DNA of 64,000 nt, taken from Fidelibacterota bacterium (GTDB lineage Bacteria > Fidelibacterota > Marinisomatia > Marinisomatales > UBA1611). The stretch lies in the NCBI GenBank assembly GCA_016784605.1, contig JADHUI010000009.1:1-64000 (forward strand). The letters run 5' to 3'. The translations under genes and the position numbers were made by a program. Of the stretch, positions 56,586 through 64,000 are shown one piece after another; the first letter of the stretch is position 1; every line of letters begins with the position of its first letter. A model generated the notes under the pieces. The model had not been told where the DNA came from and made no database searches. It was given only the letters and a program-made list of their open reading frames with translations.

Positions 56586-57646
56586 ATGATATTAAAAAAT
56601 AAGTGAGATAAACATTGAATTTTATCTTCATACGAATGGGGGTACAGTAACCATTCTGCTGCAGAAATACTGCTAAAAATAGAATTACCATCTTGGGGTG
56701 TAAAACAAAAACCTGAAATCTCATGATCTTTACGAACCATTAATGATTGTTCTACAACTACAGTTTGATTCATTATTCGCCCATAATGGCCATGATCTCT
56801 TCCAAATGAGAATACGGTACTTGTCATATCTTTTGTTGTCATAGCAACAAATGGGTTATTATGTAATTTTTCTTTTAATTGGTCAAGCGTTATTGGCTCT
56901 TTAACCTGAAGATTAAACCATAGGACATGCATATATTGGCTATTTACTTTCATGGCAGATGAAAATAAATCTAATTCCATTCCCATTGTTTTGAATAAAT
57001 CTGCTGCATCTTCAGCATGGTGAGAACCATGATACTCATGTGGATGAGTGCCAACTTGAGGCGCCGGAATAAAACTACCAGTCTGACTAATATCATTGGC
57101 TCTTCTAACACACACATACTTTCCAGAAACGAGGTTTTCAGGATCATCATGTAAAGAAATTGTTTTTGTTACACAGGCAATATTGTGCGTATTGCAGGAA
57201 ACAATTTGTAAAAATTTATCTGTTGGCTTTAAAGCAGAATCATTAATCCCGCGAGCATATTTTTTGCCAAAGCCATCTTCTGATCCTTGAGCCAAAAACC
57301 CACGGACTGAATCTGAAAATTTTTCATAATATTTGGCTTTATTTGCATGACCGATGCCACGAGGTGTACAATCAATAACTACCGATGATCTTTTTATGGC
57401 TTCTTCCGTGTCAAGATCAGGATCCATATTTAATTTTTTGAAATCCTTCATCAATTCTTCATCAACAGACAATCTTGCGCCACGCCTAATGAGATCAATC
57501 ACTTTAGATCTGTCACTTACCAGCGGAGTATTTTTGTGGAAAGTTACTTCATCAATACCTAGCTGATCTTTATAATCTGTCAGCAATCCAATTAAGGGTT
57601 CACCAATCGTCCCAGTTCCAATAATATGAACTATTTTTCTTTCCAC
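56582..57646 (-). CDS. Archaeal-type (type II) glyceraldehyde-3-phosphate dehydrogenase homologue
   Basis: 354 aa. Rossmann loop IIGTGTIGEPL (GTGTIG 10-15), the catalytic Cys151 in IVSCNTHN (archaeal enzymes: VSCNTT), and HGSHHAEDA (206-213) where archaeal GapII has the HHGPD histidine. VCVRRANDISQTG matches the archaeal VRRAADP segment. Ordinary bacterial GAPDH (type I, SCTTNCLAP) is not this family. Start is GTG 57646 with AAGGAG 7 bp upstream. Could be a true GAPDH or a dehydrogenase for another aldehyde/acyl phosphate. Cotranscribed after ccmD. Confidence 0.75.
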   Translation of the reverse strand: MERKIVHIIGTGTIGEPLIGLLTDYKDQLGIDEVTFHKNTPLVSDRSKVIDLIRRGARLSVDEELMKDFKKLNMDPDLDTEEAIKRSSVVIDCTPRGIGHANKAKYYEKFSDSVRGFLAQGSEDGFGKKYARGINDSALKPTDKFLQIVSCNTHNIACVTKTISLHDDPENLVSGKYVCVRRANDISQTGSFIPAPQVGTHPHEYHGSHHAEDAADLFKTMGMELDLFSSAMKVNSQYMHVLWFNLQVKEPITLDQLKEKLHNNPFVAMTTKDMTSTVFSFGRDHGHYGRIMNQTVVVEQSLMVRKDHEISGFCFTPQDGNSIFSSISAAEWLLYPHSYEDKIQCLSHLFFNII

Positions 57647-57657
57647 AACGTAACTCC

Positions 57658-57789
57658 TTAATCTTCCTTAGATGCCGATACTCTAATCCAATGCTTTTCT
57701 TGATTGAACATATAAATAAACCATCCAATAATTGCACCAAGCACTATAATATAGGCTGATAAAAAATAATTTAAAAATTGAAATGTCAT
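57658..57789 (-). CDS. ccmD: CcmD-like heme exporter micro-protein
   Basis: 43 aa, too short for standard gene finding. ATG 57789 overlaps the ccmC stop (ATGA). One TM helix (NYFLSAYIIVLGAIIGWFIYMF) followed by a short polar, positively charged tail (EKHWIRVSASKED). Size, topology and position match CcmD, which helps release holo-CcmE from CcmC. Followed by AAGGAG for the next gene. Confidence 0.78.
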   Translation of the reverse strand: MTFQFLNYFLSAYIIVLGAIIGWFIYMFNQEKHWIRVSASKED

Positions 57790-58451
57790 TCTGATAATGC
57801 CTTATTTTTAAGATTTAAAATATGCATTCTATATCGAAGCATTAACAGGTAAATCATCGTAAAAACAAATAAACTGAATAAGAAAGGGTATAAATACTCC
57901 GGCGCCTGCTTATTCATTTCAACTTGTGGATGGGATTGAAATTCAGGTAACCAAAATTTTACAGAAATAAAAATTATGGGAACATCTGCAAAGGCAATAA
58001 TACCCAATGCTGCCGCATAACGTGAAACACGTTCTGGATGACCTCCATAGGCTCGTAACATAAAATAGCCTACAAAAATGAGAAAAAGAATCAAAGTTGT
58101 CGTTAATCGAGGCTCCCAAGTCCACGCTTGACCCCAAATAGGTTTAGCCCAAATGGGACCCGTAACTAAAACTAACGATGTAAATAAAGTGCCAATTTCC
58201 GCTGACGCTAACCCGAAGTTATCCCATTTCTGATCTTTCTTCCATAGAAAGAGTATTCCACCTATCATAACAAGAAAATACGCAAGAAATCCTGTCCAAG
58301 CTGATGGGACATGGAAATAAAATATTCGTTGCGCCCATTGTTGGTCCGGGTGAATAGGTGTAACAAATAGAATTAAATATAAATCAACCATCATGAGCAT
58401 TGAAACTAAGCCCAGCCAGATTTGATTTTTTGTATGACTAAAAAAAGACAT
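57786..58451 (-). CDS. ccmC: Cytochrome c maturation protein CcmC (heme handling)
   Basis: 221 aa, about six TM helices. Tryptophan-rich WWD-type domain WGQAWTWEPRLTT (106-118), with the axial-ligand-type His47 in FYFHVPSAW. Note Glu in place of the usual Asp in the WD of the motif. Transfers heme to CcmE together with CcmD and the ABC pair CcmAB. Starts at the ccmB stop. Confidence 0.92.
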   Translation of the reverse strand: MSFFSHTKNQIWLGLVSMLMMVDLYLILFVTPIHPDQQWAQRIFYFHVPSAWTGFLAYFLVMIGGILFLWKKDQKWDNFGLASAEIGTLFTSLVLVTGPIWAKPIWGQAWTWEPRLTTTLILFLIFVGYFMLRAYGGHPERVSRYAAALGIIAFADVPIIFISVKFWLPEFQSHPQVEMNKQAPEYLYPFLFSLFVFTMIYLLMLRYRMHILNLKNKALSE

Positions 58452-59113
58452 TATTCTTCCGATATATGATCATAAAGTGTGTAACCAATTAGCGCGAAAA
58501 TTACAGTGAATGATCCCATAATCCGAATCCATAATTGCCAATCTACAAAAGGATCATGGTTCAATAATCCGACTGTAGATTTTACAGCTGCAATTAATAC
58601 AGGAGAAACTATCGGAAACATAAGAATTGGTAACAAAACAGCACTCATTTTTGCACGCATTGCCAGACCTGATACAAGGCTACCTCCTACCATAATGCCT
58701 AAATCACCTAATACTATGACGCCAAATAATTGGATTAAATCAACATCAATATTTAATTGTAGAAATAAGACAAAAGGTAATGCAACCGCACATTCAGTTA
58801 TAATGAGAAATAATGTGCCACTCATCCACTTTGATAAAAAAATAAAACCGCGATCAACAGGCGATGTAAGCATCAAGCTATAGGCATCAAATTCTTTTTC
58901 ATAAGCAAACGAACGTTGTAGCCCTAGAACTGAAATAAATAAAATCATAATCCAAAATAGGCCCGGTGCAAAGGTGCTCATAATGTCCGGCGATACGTTA
59001 AAAGAGAATGCAAATGTTAAAATAACAGTCACTCCGAAAGTAAGCATAGAAATAATAATTTCTTTTGAGCGAAGCTCTAGAAGTAAATCTTTTTTTAAAA
59101 GTGTGATAAACAT
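58451..59113 (-). CDS. ccmB: Cytochrome c maturation ABC permease CcmB
   Basis: 220 aa, six TM helices. FAYEKEFDAYSLMLTSPVDRGFIFLSKWMSG matches the conserved cytoplasmic loop of CcmB, and GSLVSGLAMRAK is a further match. Permease half of CcmAB, which drives release of heme-loaded CcmE. Its ATG overlaps the ccmA stop (TAATG). Confidence 0.9.
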   Translation of the reverse strand: MFITLLKKDLLLELRSKEIIISMLTFGVTVILTFAFSFNVSPDIMSTFAPGLFWIMILFISVLGLQRSFAYEKEFDAYSLMLTSPVDRGFIFLSKWMSGTLFLIITECAVALPFVLFLQLNIDVDLIQLFGVIVLGDLGIMVGGSLVSGLAMRAKMSAVLLPILMFPIVSPVLIAAVKSTVGLLNHDPFVDWQLWIRIMGSFTVIFALIGYTLYDHISEE

Positions 59114-59805
59114 TAGGCCATGAGTCCTTGATAATAATTTCGGATTTGATCTGAATGCGATTCAGTTTTTTCATCCAATCCAATCATACCTTTATGGATC
59201 ACTAAAATTCGGCTACAGTGAGATATAGCCCAATCCATATCATGCACCACCATTAAAATAGATTTATCAGGTGAAACCCAATCCTGAATTCTTTTTTCCG
59301 TTAAGACTCTCCCTTGTGTATCCAACCCAGTAAAGGGTTCGTCAATTAGTAATATCTCCCACGGTATCAATTCACATAAGGCTAACTTAAGACGTTGGAG
59401 CATCCCTTGTGAATACACCTTTATAGGTTCATAAACTTGTTTGGCTAACTGAACACTTTTTAAAGTTTCCAATATGTCATCTTCATTTGATGATATATTT
59501 CTTAAAGATAGAGCTAAACTAATATTTTCAACAGCAGATAAGTTTGGGTAAAGCCCGGGAGCATGCCCAATATAAAATAAAGATTTTCGTGGATCGATAT
59601 TTCCACTTTCGATGAGTGTATCAAATAGAGAAATTGAACCTTTATCTAGCGATGAAATACCCGAAATCATTCGAAGCAAAGTGGATTTTCCAGCACCATT
59701 TTTTCCTAGAATACCAACTACTTCACCGGGTTGAATTTCAAATGAAATAGATTTAAGAACCGACCGATGAAAATAAGCCTTCCGAATGTGATTAACAGAT
59801 AACAC
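59113..59805 (-). CDS. ccmA: Cytochrome c maturation ABC ATPase CcmA
   Basis: 230 aa. Walker A GILGKNGAGKSTLLRMISG, signature YSQGMLQRLKLAL, Walker B LLIDEPFTGLD. The assignment to CcmA rests on the neighbouring ccmB and ccmC. It follows the CcmI-like gene by 15 bp. Confidence 0.92.
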   Translation of the reverse strand: MLSVNHIRKAYFHRSVLKSISFEIQPGEVVGILGKNGAGKSTLLRMISGISSLDKGSISLFDTLIESGNIDPRKSLFYIGHAPGLYPNLSAVENISLALSLRNISSNEDDILETLKSVQLAKQVYEPIKVYSQGMLQRLKLALCELIPWEILLIDEPFTGLDTQGRVLTEKRIQDWVSPDKSILMVVHDMDWAISHCSRILVIHKGMIGLDEKTESHSDQIRNYYQGLMA

Positions 59806-59820
59806 TGCTATAAAATATTA

Positions 59821-60099
59821 TTAAGACGTTTGACTTTTTATTTTTTGTAATAAGGTAGATATATCACGCTTTAATTGATTTCTTTGTTGAATAAAATCAT
59901 CCTTATTCAACGTTCCTATTTCATAATCCATTTCTAATTCTTTTATTTGATCCATTAAAATCATTTTTTGTCTTGTATGTGCATCAATATTATCATCATC
60001 GAATGGATTGGAAATAGGAGGATTCATCATAGGTTGAATCACATACCAAACAGTGGAAATAAAAATTATAAAGATTAATATAGCATCATTCCAGTTCAT
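59821..60099 (-). CDS. Small CcmI N-terminal-like membrane protein
   Basis: 92 aa. One N-terminal TM (AILIFIIFISTVWYVI) followed by a coiled-coil region with DQIKELEMDYEIGTLNKDDFIQQRNQLKRDI, the pattern of the short CcmI domain (leucine-zipper-like) that precedes the TPR part in the long E. coli CcmI. The TPR part is absent, giving a minimal form. AGGAGG before the ATG, overlapping ccmF by 14 bp. Named by similarity and context. Confidence 0.65.
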   Translation of the reverse strand: MNWNDAILIFIIFISTVWYVIQPMMNPPISNPFDDDNIDAHTRQKMILMDQIKELEMDYEIGTLNKDDFIQQRNQLKRDISTLLQKIKSQTS

Positions 60100-62065
60100 A
60101 TTTCTTCCTCCTGACAGGCCACATGGCTATCACCGTGCCTATGATTAAAAAGTAACTGCCAATCCAAACCCATTGCACCAATGGATTAATCATAATTTTA
60201 AAATATCCTACTTTATTTTTTGGATCAACACCCGTAAATATAGAATAAATGTCTCTCACCAAAGTAGAATAAATATCTAATTCACTATGAGGCTGTCTTT
60301 TATCTGGATTCGGGTCCCTGTGGAAATATATTCTTTTTTCTGGATGCAGTTCTGTGACAAATTCCCCAGCAGTTGTATACACATTTAAATCAGCAATATA
60401 AGCATAATGATTGGGGCGTTCTACTTCGCTCAACGCAGCTAATTCAACTTCATAATTACCCACAGTTTCTTTTGAACCAATTTGTAATCCCCATTCATTT
60501 TCAATATCAAATGCATGTCCGCTAAAACCAACAAACATAAGCACAATACCTAAGTGACTAATGTAGCCTCCATATCGACTTCTATTTTTTCGAATTAACT
60601 GAAATAATGCAGATAGGATGGATTCATCAAACTTTCTTGTCCGCGCACGAATCCCTCGCCAAAATTCAATAGCAATCGAAGTAAAAACAAAACTAGATAA
60701 GGCTAACGTCATCATAGCGTTACCTCTCACATTTAATGCCAATAGAACTCCAGCAGATAAAAAAGCTACAATTAATGGAAGGGTAAAATTCTTTATTAAA
60801 CTTTCCTTCGACGTATTCCTCCATGCTAATAATGGACCTACACCTGTTAAAAATAGTAGAATAAGTCCAATTGGAATGTTAATTTGATTAAAAAATGGAG
60901 CGCCAACTGTAATTTTAGTTCCTCGGACTGCTTCCGATATAACGGGAAATATGGTTCCCCAAAAAACAGCAAAACACATAACAACAAATATTACATTATT
61001 AAATAAAAATCCACTTTCTCTAGATGTAAATGATTCTAATCTTTTCTCTGTTTGGAAATGATCTCTTCTCACGTAGAGCAAACCATAACTCACAATAAGA
61101 ATCAAAATGACAAATCCAAAAAATAATGGTCCTAATCCACTTGCTGTAAATGAATGAACTGAAGACATGATTCCACTTCGAGTAAGAAAAGTGCCAAAAA
61201 TGCACAAAGTAAATGTCAAAATAATCAAAATCATATTCCAAATTTTGAGCATATTTTTCTTTTCTTGAATAATGATTGAATGAACGAAAGCAGTCCCTGT
61301 TAACCAAGGCATAAAGGAGGCATTCTCTACCGGATCCCATGCCCAATATCCGCCCCAACCTAATTCAAGATAAGCCCACCAACCGCCAAGAATAATTCCT
61401 ATTCCCAGGAATAGCCATGTTACTAATGTCCAACGTCTAATCGTTTTTACCCACAGAGAACTCGCATCCTTTTTAATAAGAGCTGCGATTGCAAAAGCAA
61501 ATGGAATTGTAAACCCTACATAACCTAAATAAAGCATCGGCGGATGTATGGCCATAGTTGGATTTTGAAGTAATGGATTTAAACCATTTCCATTCATAAC
61601 AATAAAATCGGCATTTGTTGGTTCAAAAGGATTTGTAACAAAATTAGTCATGCCAAGAAAAAACAATTGAACAATTGTTATAACAATAATTACCCAAGGC
61701 ATGAGTGTAATATGTTCTCTTTTATTTTGCAGTACAACGACAATAGCATATAGCGATAATATTGCCAACCAAAATAACATGGATCCAGCTTGTCCAGCCC
61801 ATAAAGCAGTAATTTTATAGATTATTGGTGTTTCATTACTCGTATAATGAGCAACATAATCTAAATCAAAATTACCAATAATGAGTTCATTGGTCAGTAT
61901 AATCGTTGCAATTAAACTTAATCCCGAAGAAGCAAGTGATAATCTTTGCCCTGTAAGGAATAAGCGAAAATCATTGTTGCGGATATAAAATCCAATTGAG
62001 AATAATGTTAGAATCCCAAACGCTAATGATAAGTTTAAGGAAACGGCTCCGGCTACAGGTATCAT
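60086..62065 (-). CDS. ccmF: Cytochrome c heme lyase subunit CcmF
   Basis: 659 aa, up to 15 TM helices. The WWD motif GWGGYWAWDPVENASFMPW and several conserved histidines (AIHPPMLYLGY; VHSIIIQEKKN). With CcmE and (in classical systems) CcmH it attaches heme to apocytochrome c. Neither CcmH nor CcmG is present in this window. Start overlaps the ccmE stop by 4 bp. Confidence 0.94.
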   Translation of the reverse strand: MIPVAGAVSLNLSLAFGILTLFSIGFYIRNNDFRLFLTGQRLSLASSGLSLIATIILTNELIIGNFDLDYVAHYTSNETPIIYKITALWAGQAGSMLFWLAILSLYAIVVVLQNKREHITLMPWVIIVITIVQLFFLGMTNFVTNPFEPTNADFIVMNGNGLNPLLQNPTMAIHPPMLYLGYVGFTIPFAFAIAALIKKDASSLWVKTIRRWTLVTWLFLGIGIILGGWWAYLELGWGGYWAWDPVENASFMPWLTGTAFVHSIIIQEKKNMLKIWNMILIILTFTLCIFGTFLTRSGIMSSVHSFTASGLGPLFFGFVILILIVSYGLLYVRRDHFQTEKRLESFTSRESGFLFNNVIFVVMCFAVFWGTIFPVISEAVRGTKITVGAPFFNQINIPIGLILLFLTGVGPLLAWRNTSKESLIKNFTLPLIVAFLSAGVLLALNVRGNAMMTLALSSFVFTSIAIEFWRGIRARTRKFDESILSALFQLIRKNRSRYGGYISHLGIVLMFVGFSGHAFDIENEWGLQIGSKETVGNYEVELAALSEVERPNHYAYIADLNVYTTAGEFVTELHPEKRIYFHRDPNPDKRQPHSELDIYSTLVRDIYSIFTGVDPKNKVGYFKIMINPLVQWVWIGSYFLIIGTVIAMWPVRRKKYELE

Positions 62066-62499
62066 ATTTCTACTTCGTCCATGTTATAATCTGATTCATC
62101 TCGTAAATCACCTTCATATCGTGATGCGCATTTTGTTTGAAGCATATCTGCTTGAAAAATGCCTGCATTATAAACACCTTCCACAATCACCTCAGCTCCA
62201 TCCTTAAACAAATCAGGCCTAGTTTTTGTGTAATGTACTTTTACGCTTTCATCATCTTGGTCTAACATAAAGTGAACATCTAACAAATTTGATTCAGATA
62301 TTTGAATTGAGCCATCTTGAATTAAGCCACCTAATCGCACACGCTCATTTTCATAGTCATCCTCTAAATCTTCGATTGAAATAAATTCAACCATTGATTT
62401 TGCTCCTTCACCAGGTGAAGTTGACACCCAATAAACCCAAACGACAAAAACGAGTATTATTCCCGATACTGCGAAGATAAATTTATTTTTTGAATTCAT
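62062..62499 (-). CDS. ccmE: Heme chaperone CcmE, CxxxY variant
   Basis: 145 aa. One TM (residues 7-25), then an OB-fold domain (VRLGGLIQDGSIQI, VHFMLDQDDESVKVHYT, PDLFKDGAEVIVEGVY) typical of CcmE. The heme-binding segment is C124-A-S-R-Y128 (LQTKCASRYEG); the usual bacterial form is His in HDENY/HDEKY. CxxxY CcmE is known from archaea and sulfate reducers, where the Cys binds heme and CcmH is often missing. A periplasmic C-terminal acidic tail follows. First ccm gene of the run. Confidence 0.9.
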   Translation of the reverse strand: MNSKNKFIFAVSGIILVFVVWVYWVSTSPGEGAKSMVEFISIEDLEDDYENERVRLGGLIQDGSIQISESNLLDVHFMLDQDDESVKVHYTKTRPDLFKDGAEVIVEGVYNAGIFQADMLQTKCASRYEGDLRDESDYNMDEVEI

Positions 62500-62524
62500 A
62501 TATTCCTCTCTTATTCTCTATTTA

Positions 62525-64000
62525 TCAGAAAACAGCTGTTTCTTGCCATTCTCCAAATTCTTTTTTCATTGCTTCGACAATTTCGCCGAGTGTTGCCTTT
62601 TCTTTAGCAGCCTGTACAATAAGCGGAACAAGATTCTCGGTCCCCCCACAGGCAACTTGAATTTTTTCTAATGATTTTTTAACCTTATCTGTATTACGAT
62701 TCTGTTTCATCTTTTCTAAATCATTACATTGTTTTTGTTCTGCTTCAGATCCAATCTGTAAAATAGGAATATCTATTTCTTCTCCATCATTGACAAATTT
62801 ATTAACCCCAACCACAATACGTTTCTTTTGATCTATTTTCCCCTGATAATCTGAAGCTGCTTTCGCGATCTCTCTTTGAAAAAAGCCTTTTTCAATAGCA
62901 GAAATTACACCGCCTAATTCATCAATTTGAATAAAATAGTTTTCTGCTTGTTCCTCTATTTTATCCGTTAATTCTTCCACAAACCACGACCCGCCTAATG
63001 GATCGACTACATTAGCAACACCTGTTTCATAGGCAATGAGCTGTTGAGTCCTTAGAGCAATTTCTGCCGCTTTTTCACTTGGTAATGCTAATGTTTCATC
63101 CATCGAATTAGTATGCAAACTTTGCGTTCCACCCAAAACAGCAGCCAGCCCTTGAAAGCCCGTTCTAGCAATATTTATTTCAGGTTGCTGTGCCGTGAGG
63201 CTGCACCCAGCTGTTTGCGTATGAAAACGCAATTTCCACGACCGTTCATTTTTAGCACCATATTTGTTTTTCATGTGTCGCGCCCAAATTCTCCGTGCTG
63301 CTCTAAATTTTGAAATTTCTTCAAAGAAATCTAAATGCGAATTAAAGAAAAAAGACAACCGAGGTGCAAAATCATCTACATTTAACCCAGCTGCAATTCC
63401 GTGCTCTACATACGCAAATCCATCTGCAAGTGTAAAAGCCAATTCTTGTGCCGCGGTAGACCCTGCTTCACGAATATGATAACCACTTATTGATATCGTG
63501 TTGAATAGTGGCATTTTCTTCGTACAAAATGATAACATATCTGTAATGATTCGCATGGAAGGCTTGGGTGGGAAAATCCATTCCTTCTGTGCAATAAATT
63601 CCTTCAATATATCATTTTGCAATGTTCCTCGAAGTTGATTCAGGGGAACATTTTGTTTCTCAGCAGTGGCAATATAGAATGCCAATAAAATGATTGCAGG
63701 GCCGTTAATGGTTTGTGATATTGAAATTTCCCCCAGATTTATACCTTCAAAAAGGGATTCCATATCTTTTAATGATGAAACATTTACGCCACATTTTCCT
63801 ACTTCTCCTTCAGAAAAAGGATGGTTTGGGTCATATCCCATTAATGTTGGCATATCGAATGCAACGGATAAACCAGTTTGTCCCTTACTCAATAATAAAT
63901 GATATCGATTATTTGTGTCCTCAGGTGTACCAAACCCAGCAAATTGACGCATTGTCCAAAGTCGCCCTCGATACAAATTCGGGTGAACACCACGAGTATA
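62525..64000 (-). CDS. Acyl-CoA mutase large subunit (methylmalonyl-CoA mutase family), 5'-partial
   Basis: At least 491 aa; the frame continues past the right edge, where it already reads [20 protein letters not shown]-barrel catalytic domain: [57 protein letters not shown]. The protein ends after the barrel without the B12-binding DxHxxG domain, so a separate small subunit is needed. Interconverts succinyl-CoA and methylmalonyl-CoA, or isobutyryl-type substrates; the latter is not excluded. ccmE follows 25 bp downstream. Confidence 0.85.
   Translation of the reverse strand, partial: YTRGVHPNLYRGRLWTMRQFAGFGTPEDTNNRYHLLLSKGQTGLSVAFDMPTLMGYDPNHPFSEGEVGKCGVNVSSLKDMESLFEGINLGEISISQTINGPAIILLAFYIATAEKQNVPLNQLRGTLQNDILKEFIAQKEWIFPPKPSMRIITDMLSFCTKKMPLFNTISISGYHIREAGSTAAQELAFTLADGFAYVEHGIAAGLNVDDFAPRLSFFFNSHLDFFEEISKFRAARRIWARHMKNKYGAKNERSWKLRFHTQTAGCSLTAQQPEINIARTGFQGLAAVLGGTQSLHTNSMDETLALPSEKAAEIALRTQQLIAYETGVANVVDPLGGSWFVEELTDKIEEQAENYFIQIDELGGVISAIEKGFFQREIAKAASDYQGKIDQKKRIVVGVNKFVNDGEEIDIPILQIGSEAEQKQCNDLEKMKQNRNTDKVKKSLEKIQVACGGTENLVPLIVQAAKEKATLGEIVEAMKKEFGEWQETAVF

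Overview
The window is AT-rich and almost entirely coding. All protein genes except one (nrdJ) are on the minus strand, in long head-to-tail runs with many ATGA or TAATG overlaps, so several large operons are likely. The gene set points to a diderm (outer-membrane) bacterium: TamA/BamA-like and TamB proteins, LolCDE, a BamD-like TPR lipoprotein and GmhA. A class II ribosome-recycling/EF-Ts/UMP kinase ribosomal cluster, a bacterial GGGP-synthase homologue, PyrR, ClpC and CdaA, together with the low G+C, suggest the FCB/Bacteroidota side of the tree. A marine Marinimicrobia (SAR406)-like lineage is my best guess. That assignment is inference; there is no rRNA here to test it.

Layout. 1-4.3 kb: edge fragment of a secreted protein, initiator tRNA, an EEP-family secreted hydrolase, yigZ, der, a VOC protein, a small membrane protein and tRNA-Gly. 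4.7-7.1 kb: B12-dependent ribonucleotide reductase on the plus strand, ending at a bidirectional terminator. 7.1-10.7 kb: rplM-rpsI-rpsB-tsf-pyrH-frr. 10.8-13.7 kb: pyrR-pyrB-pyrC behind a PyrR attenuator that can be read in full. 13.7-20.3 kb: miaA and a five-gene catabolic operon. 20.5-30 kb: mutL, ftcD, a micro-protein, site-2 protease, xerD, gmhA, GGGP synthase, gcvH, accC, accB, efp. 30-39 kb: envelope block (lipoprotein, DUF58, MoxR, TPR lipoprotein, TamA/BamA-like, TamB). 39-49.3 kb: dnaK, clpC, lolDEC, lysS and prfB with its programmed frameshift. 49.4-57.6 kb: cdaA, folP, ftsH, hpt, tilS, metF, an MBL hydrolase and an archaeal-type (type II) GAPDH homologue. 57.7-62.5 kb: cytochrome c maturation genes ccmE-F-(I-like)-A-B-C-D. 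62.5 kb to the edge: large subunit of an acyl-CoA mutase.

The most interesting system is the operon at 14.8-20.3 kb: a divergent lysine-2,3-aminomutase-family radical SAM enzyme, both subunits of a 3-oxoacid (3-oxoadipate-like) CoA-transferase, a class III (GSA-aminotransferase-like) transaminase and a PcaF-like thiolase. The two aspartates that hold the lysine side chain in the classical aminomutase are Arg and Thr here at identical spacing, so the substrate probably has an acidic side chain. I propose a pathway that moves the amino group from C2 to C3, transaminates the beta-amino acid to a 3-oxo acid, activates it with CoA and cleaves it thiolytically. With 2-aminoadipate this gives 3-oxoadipate and then succinyl-CoA plus acetyl-CoA. 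It has its own upstream region with a 21-bp-spaced direct repeat. Other notable items are the CxxxY-type CcmE, paired 30-bp-spaced boxes at the dnaK promoter, the GGGP synthase, the type II GAPDH homologue, and a probable frameshifted micro-gene before the TPR lipoprotein.
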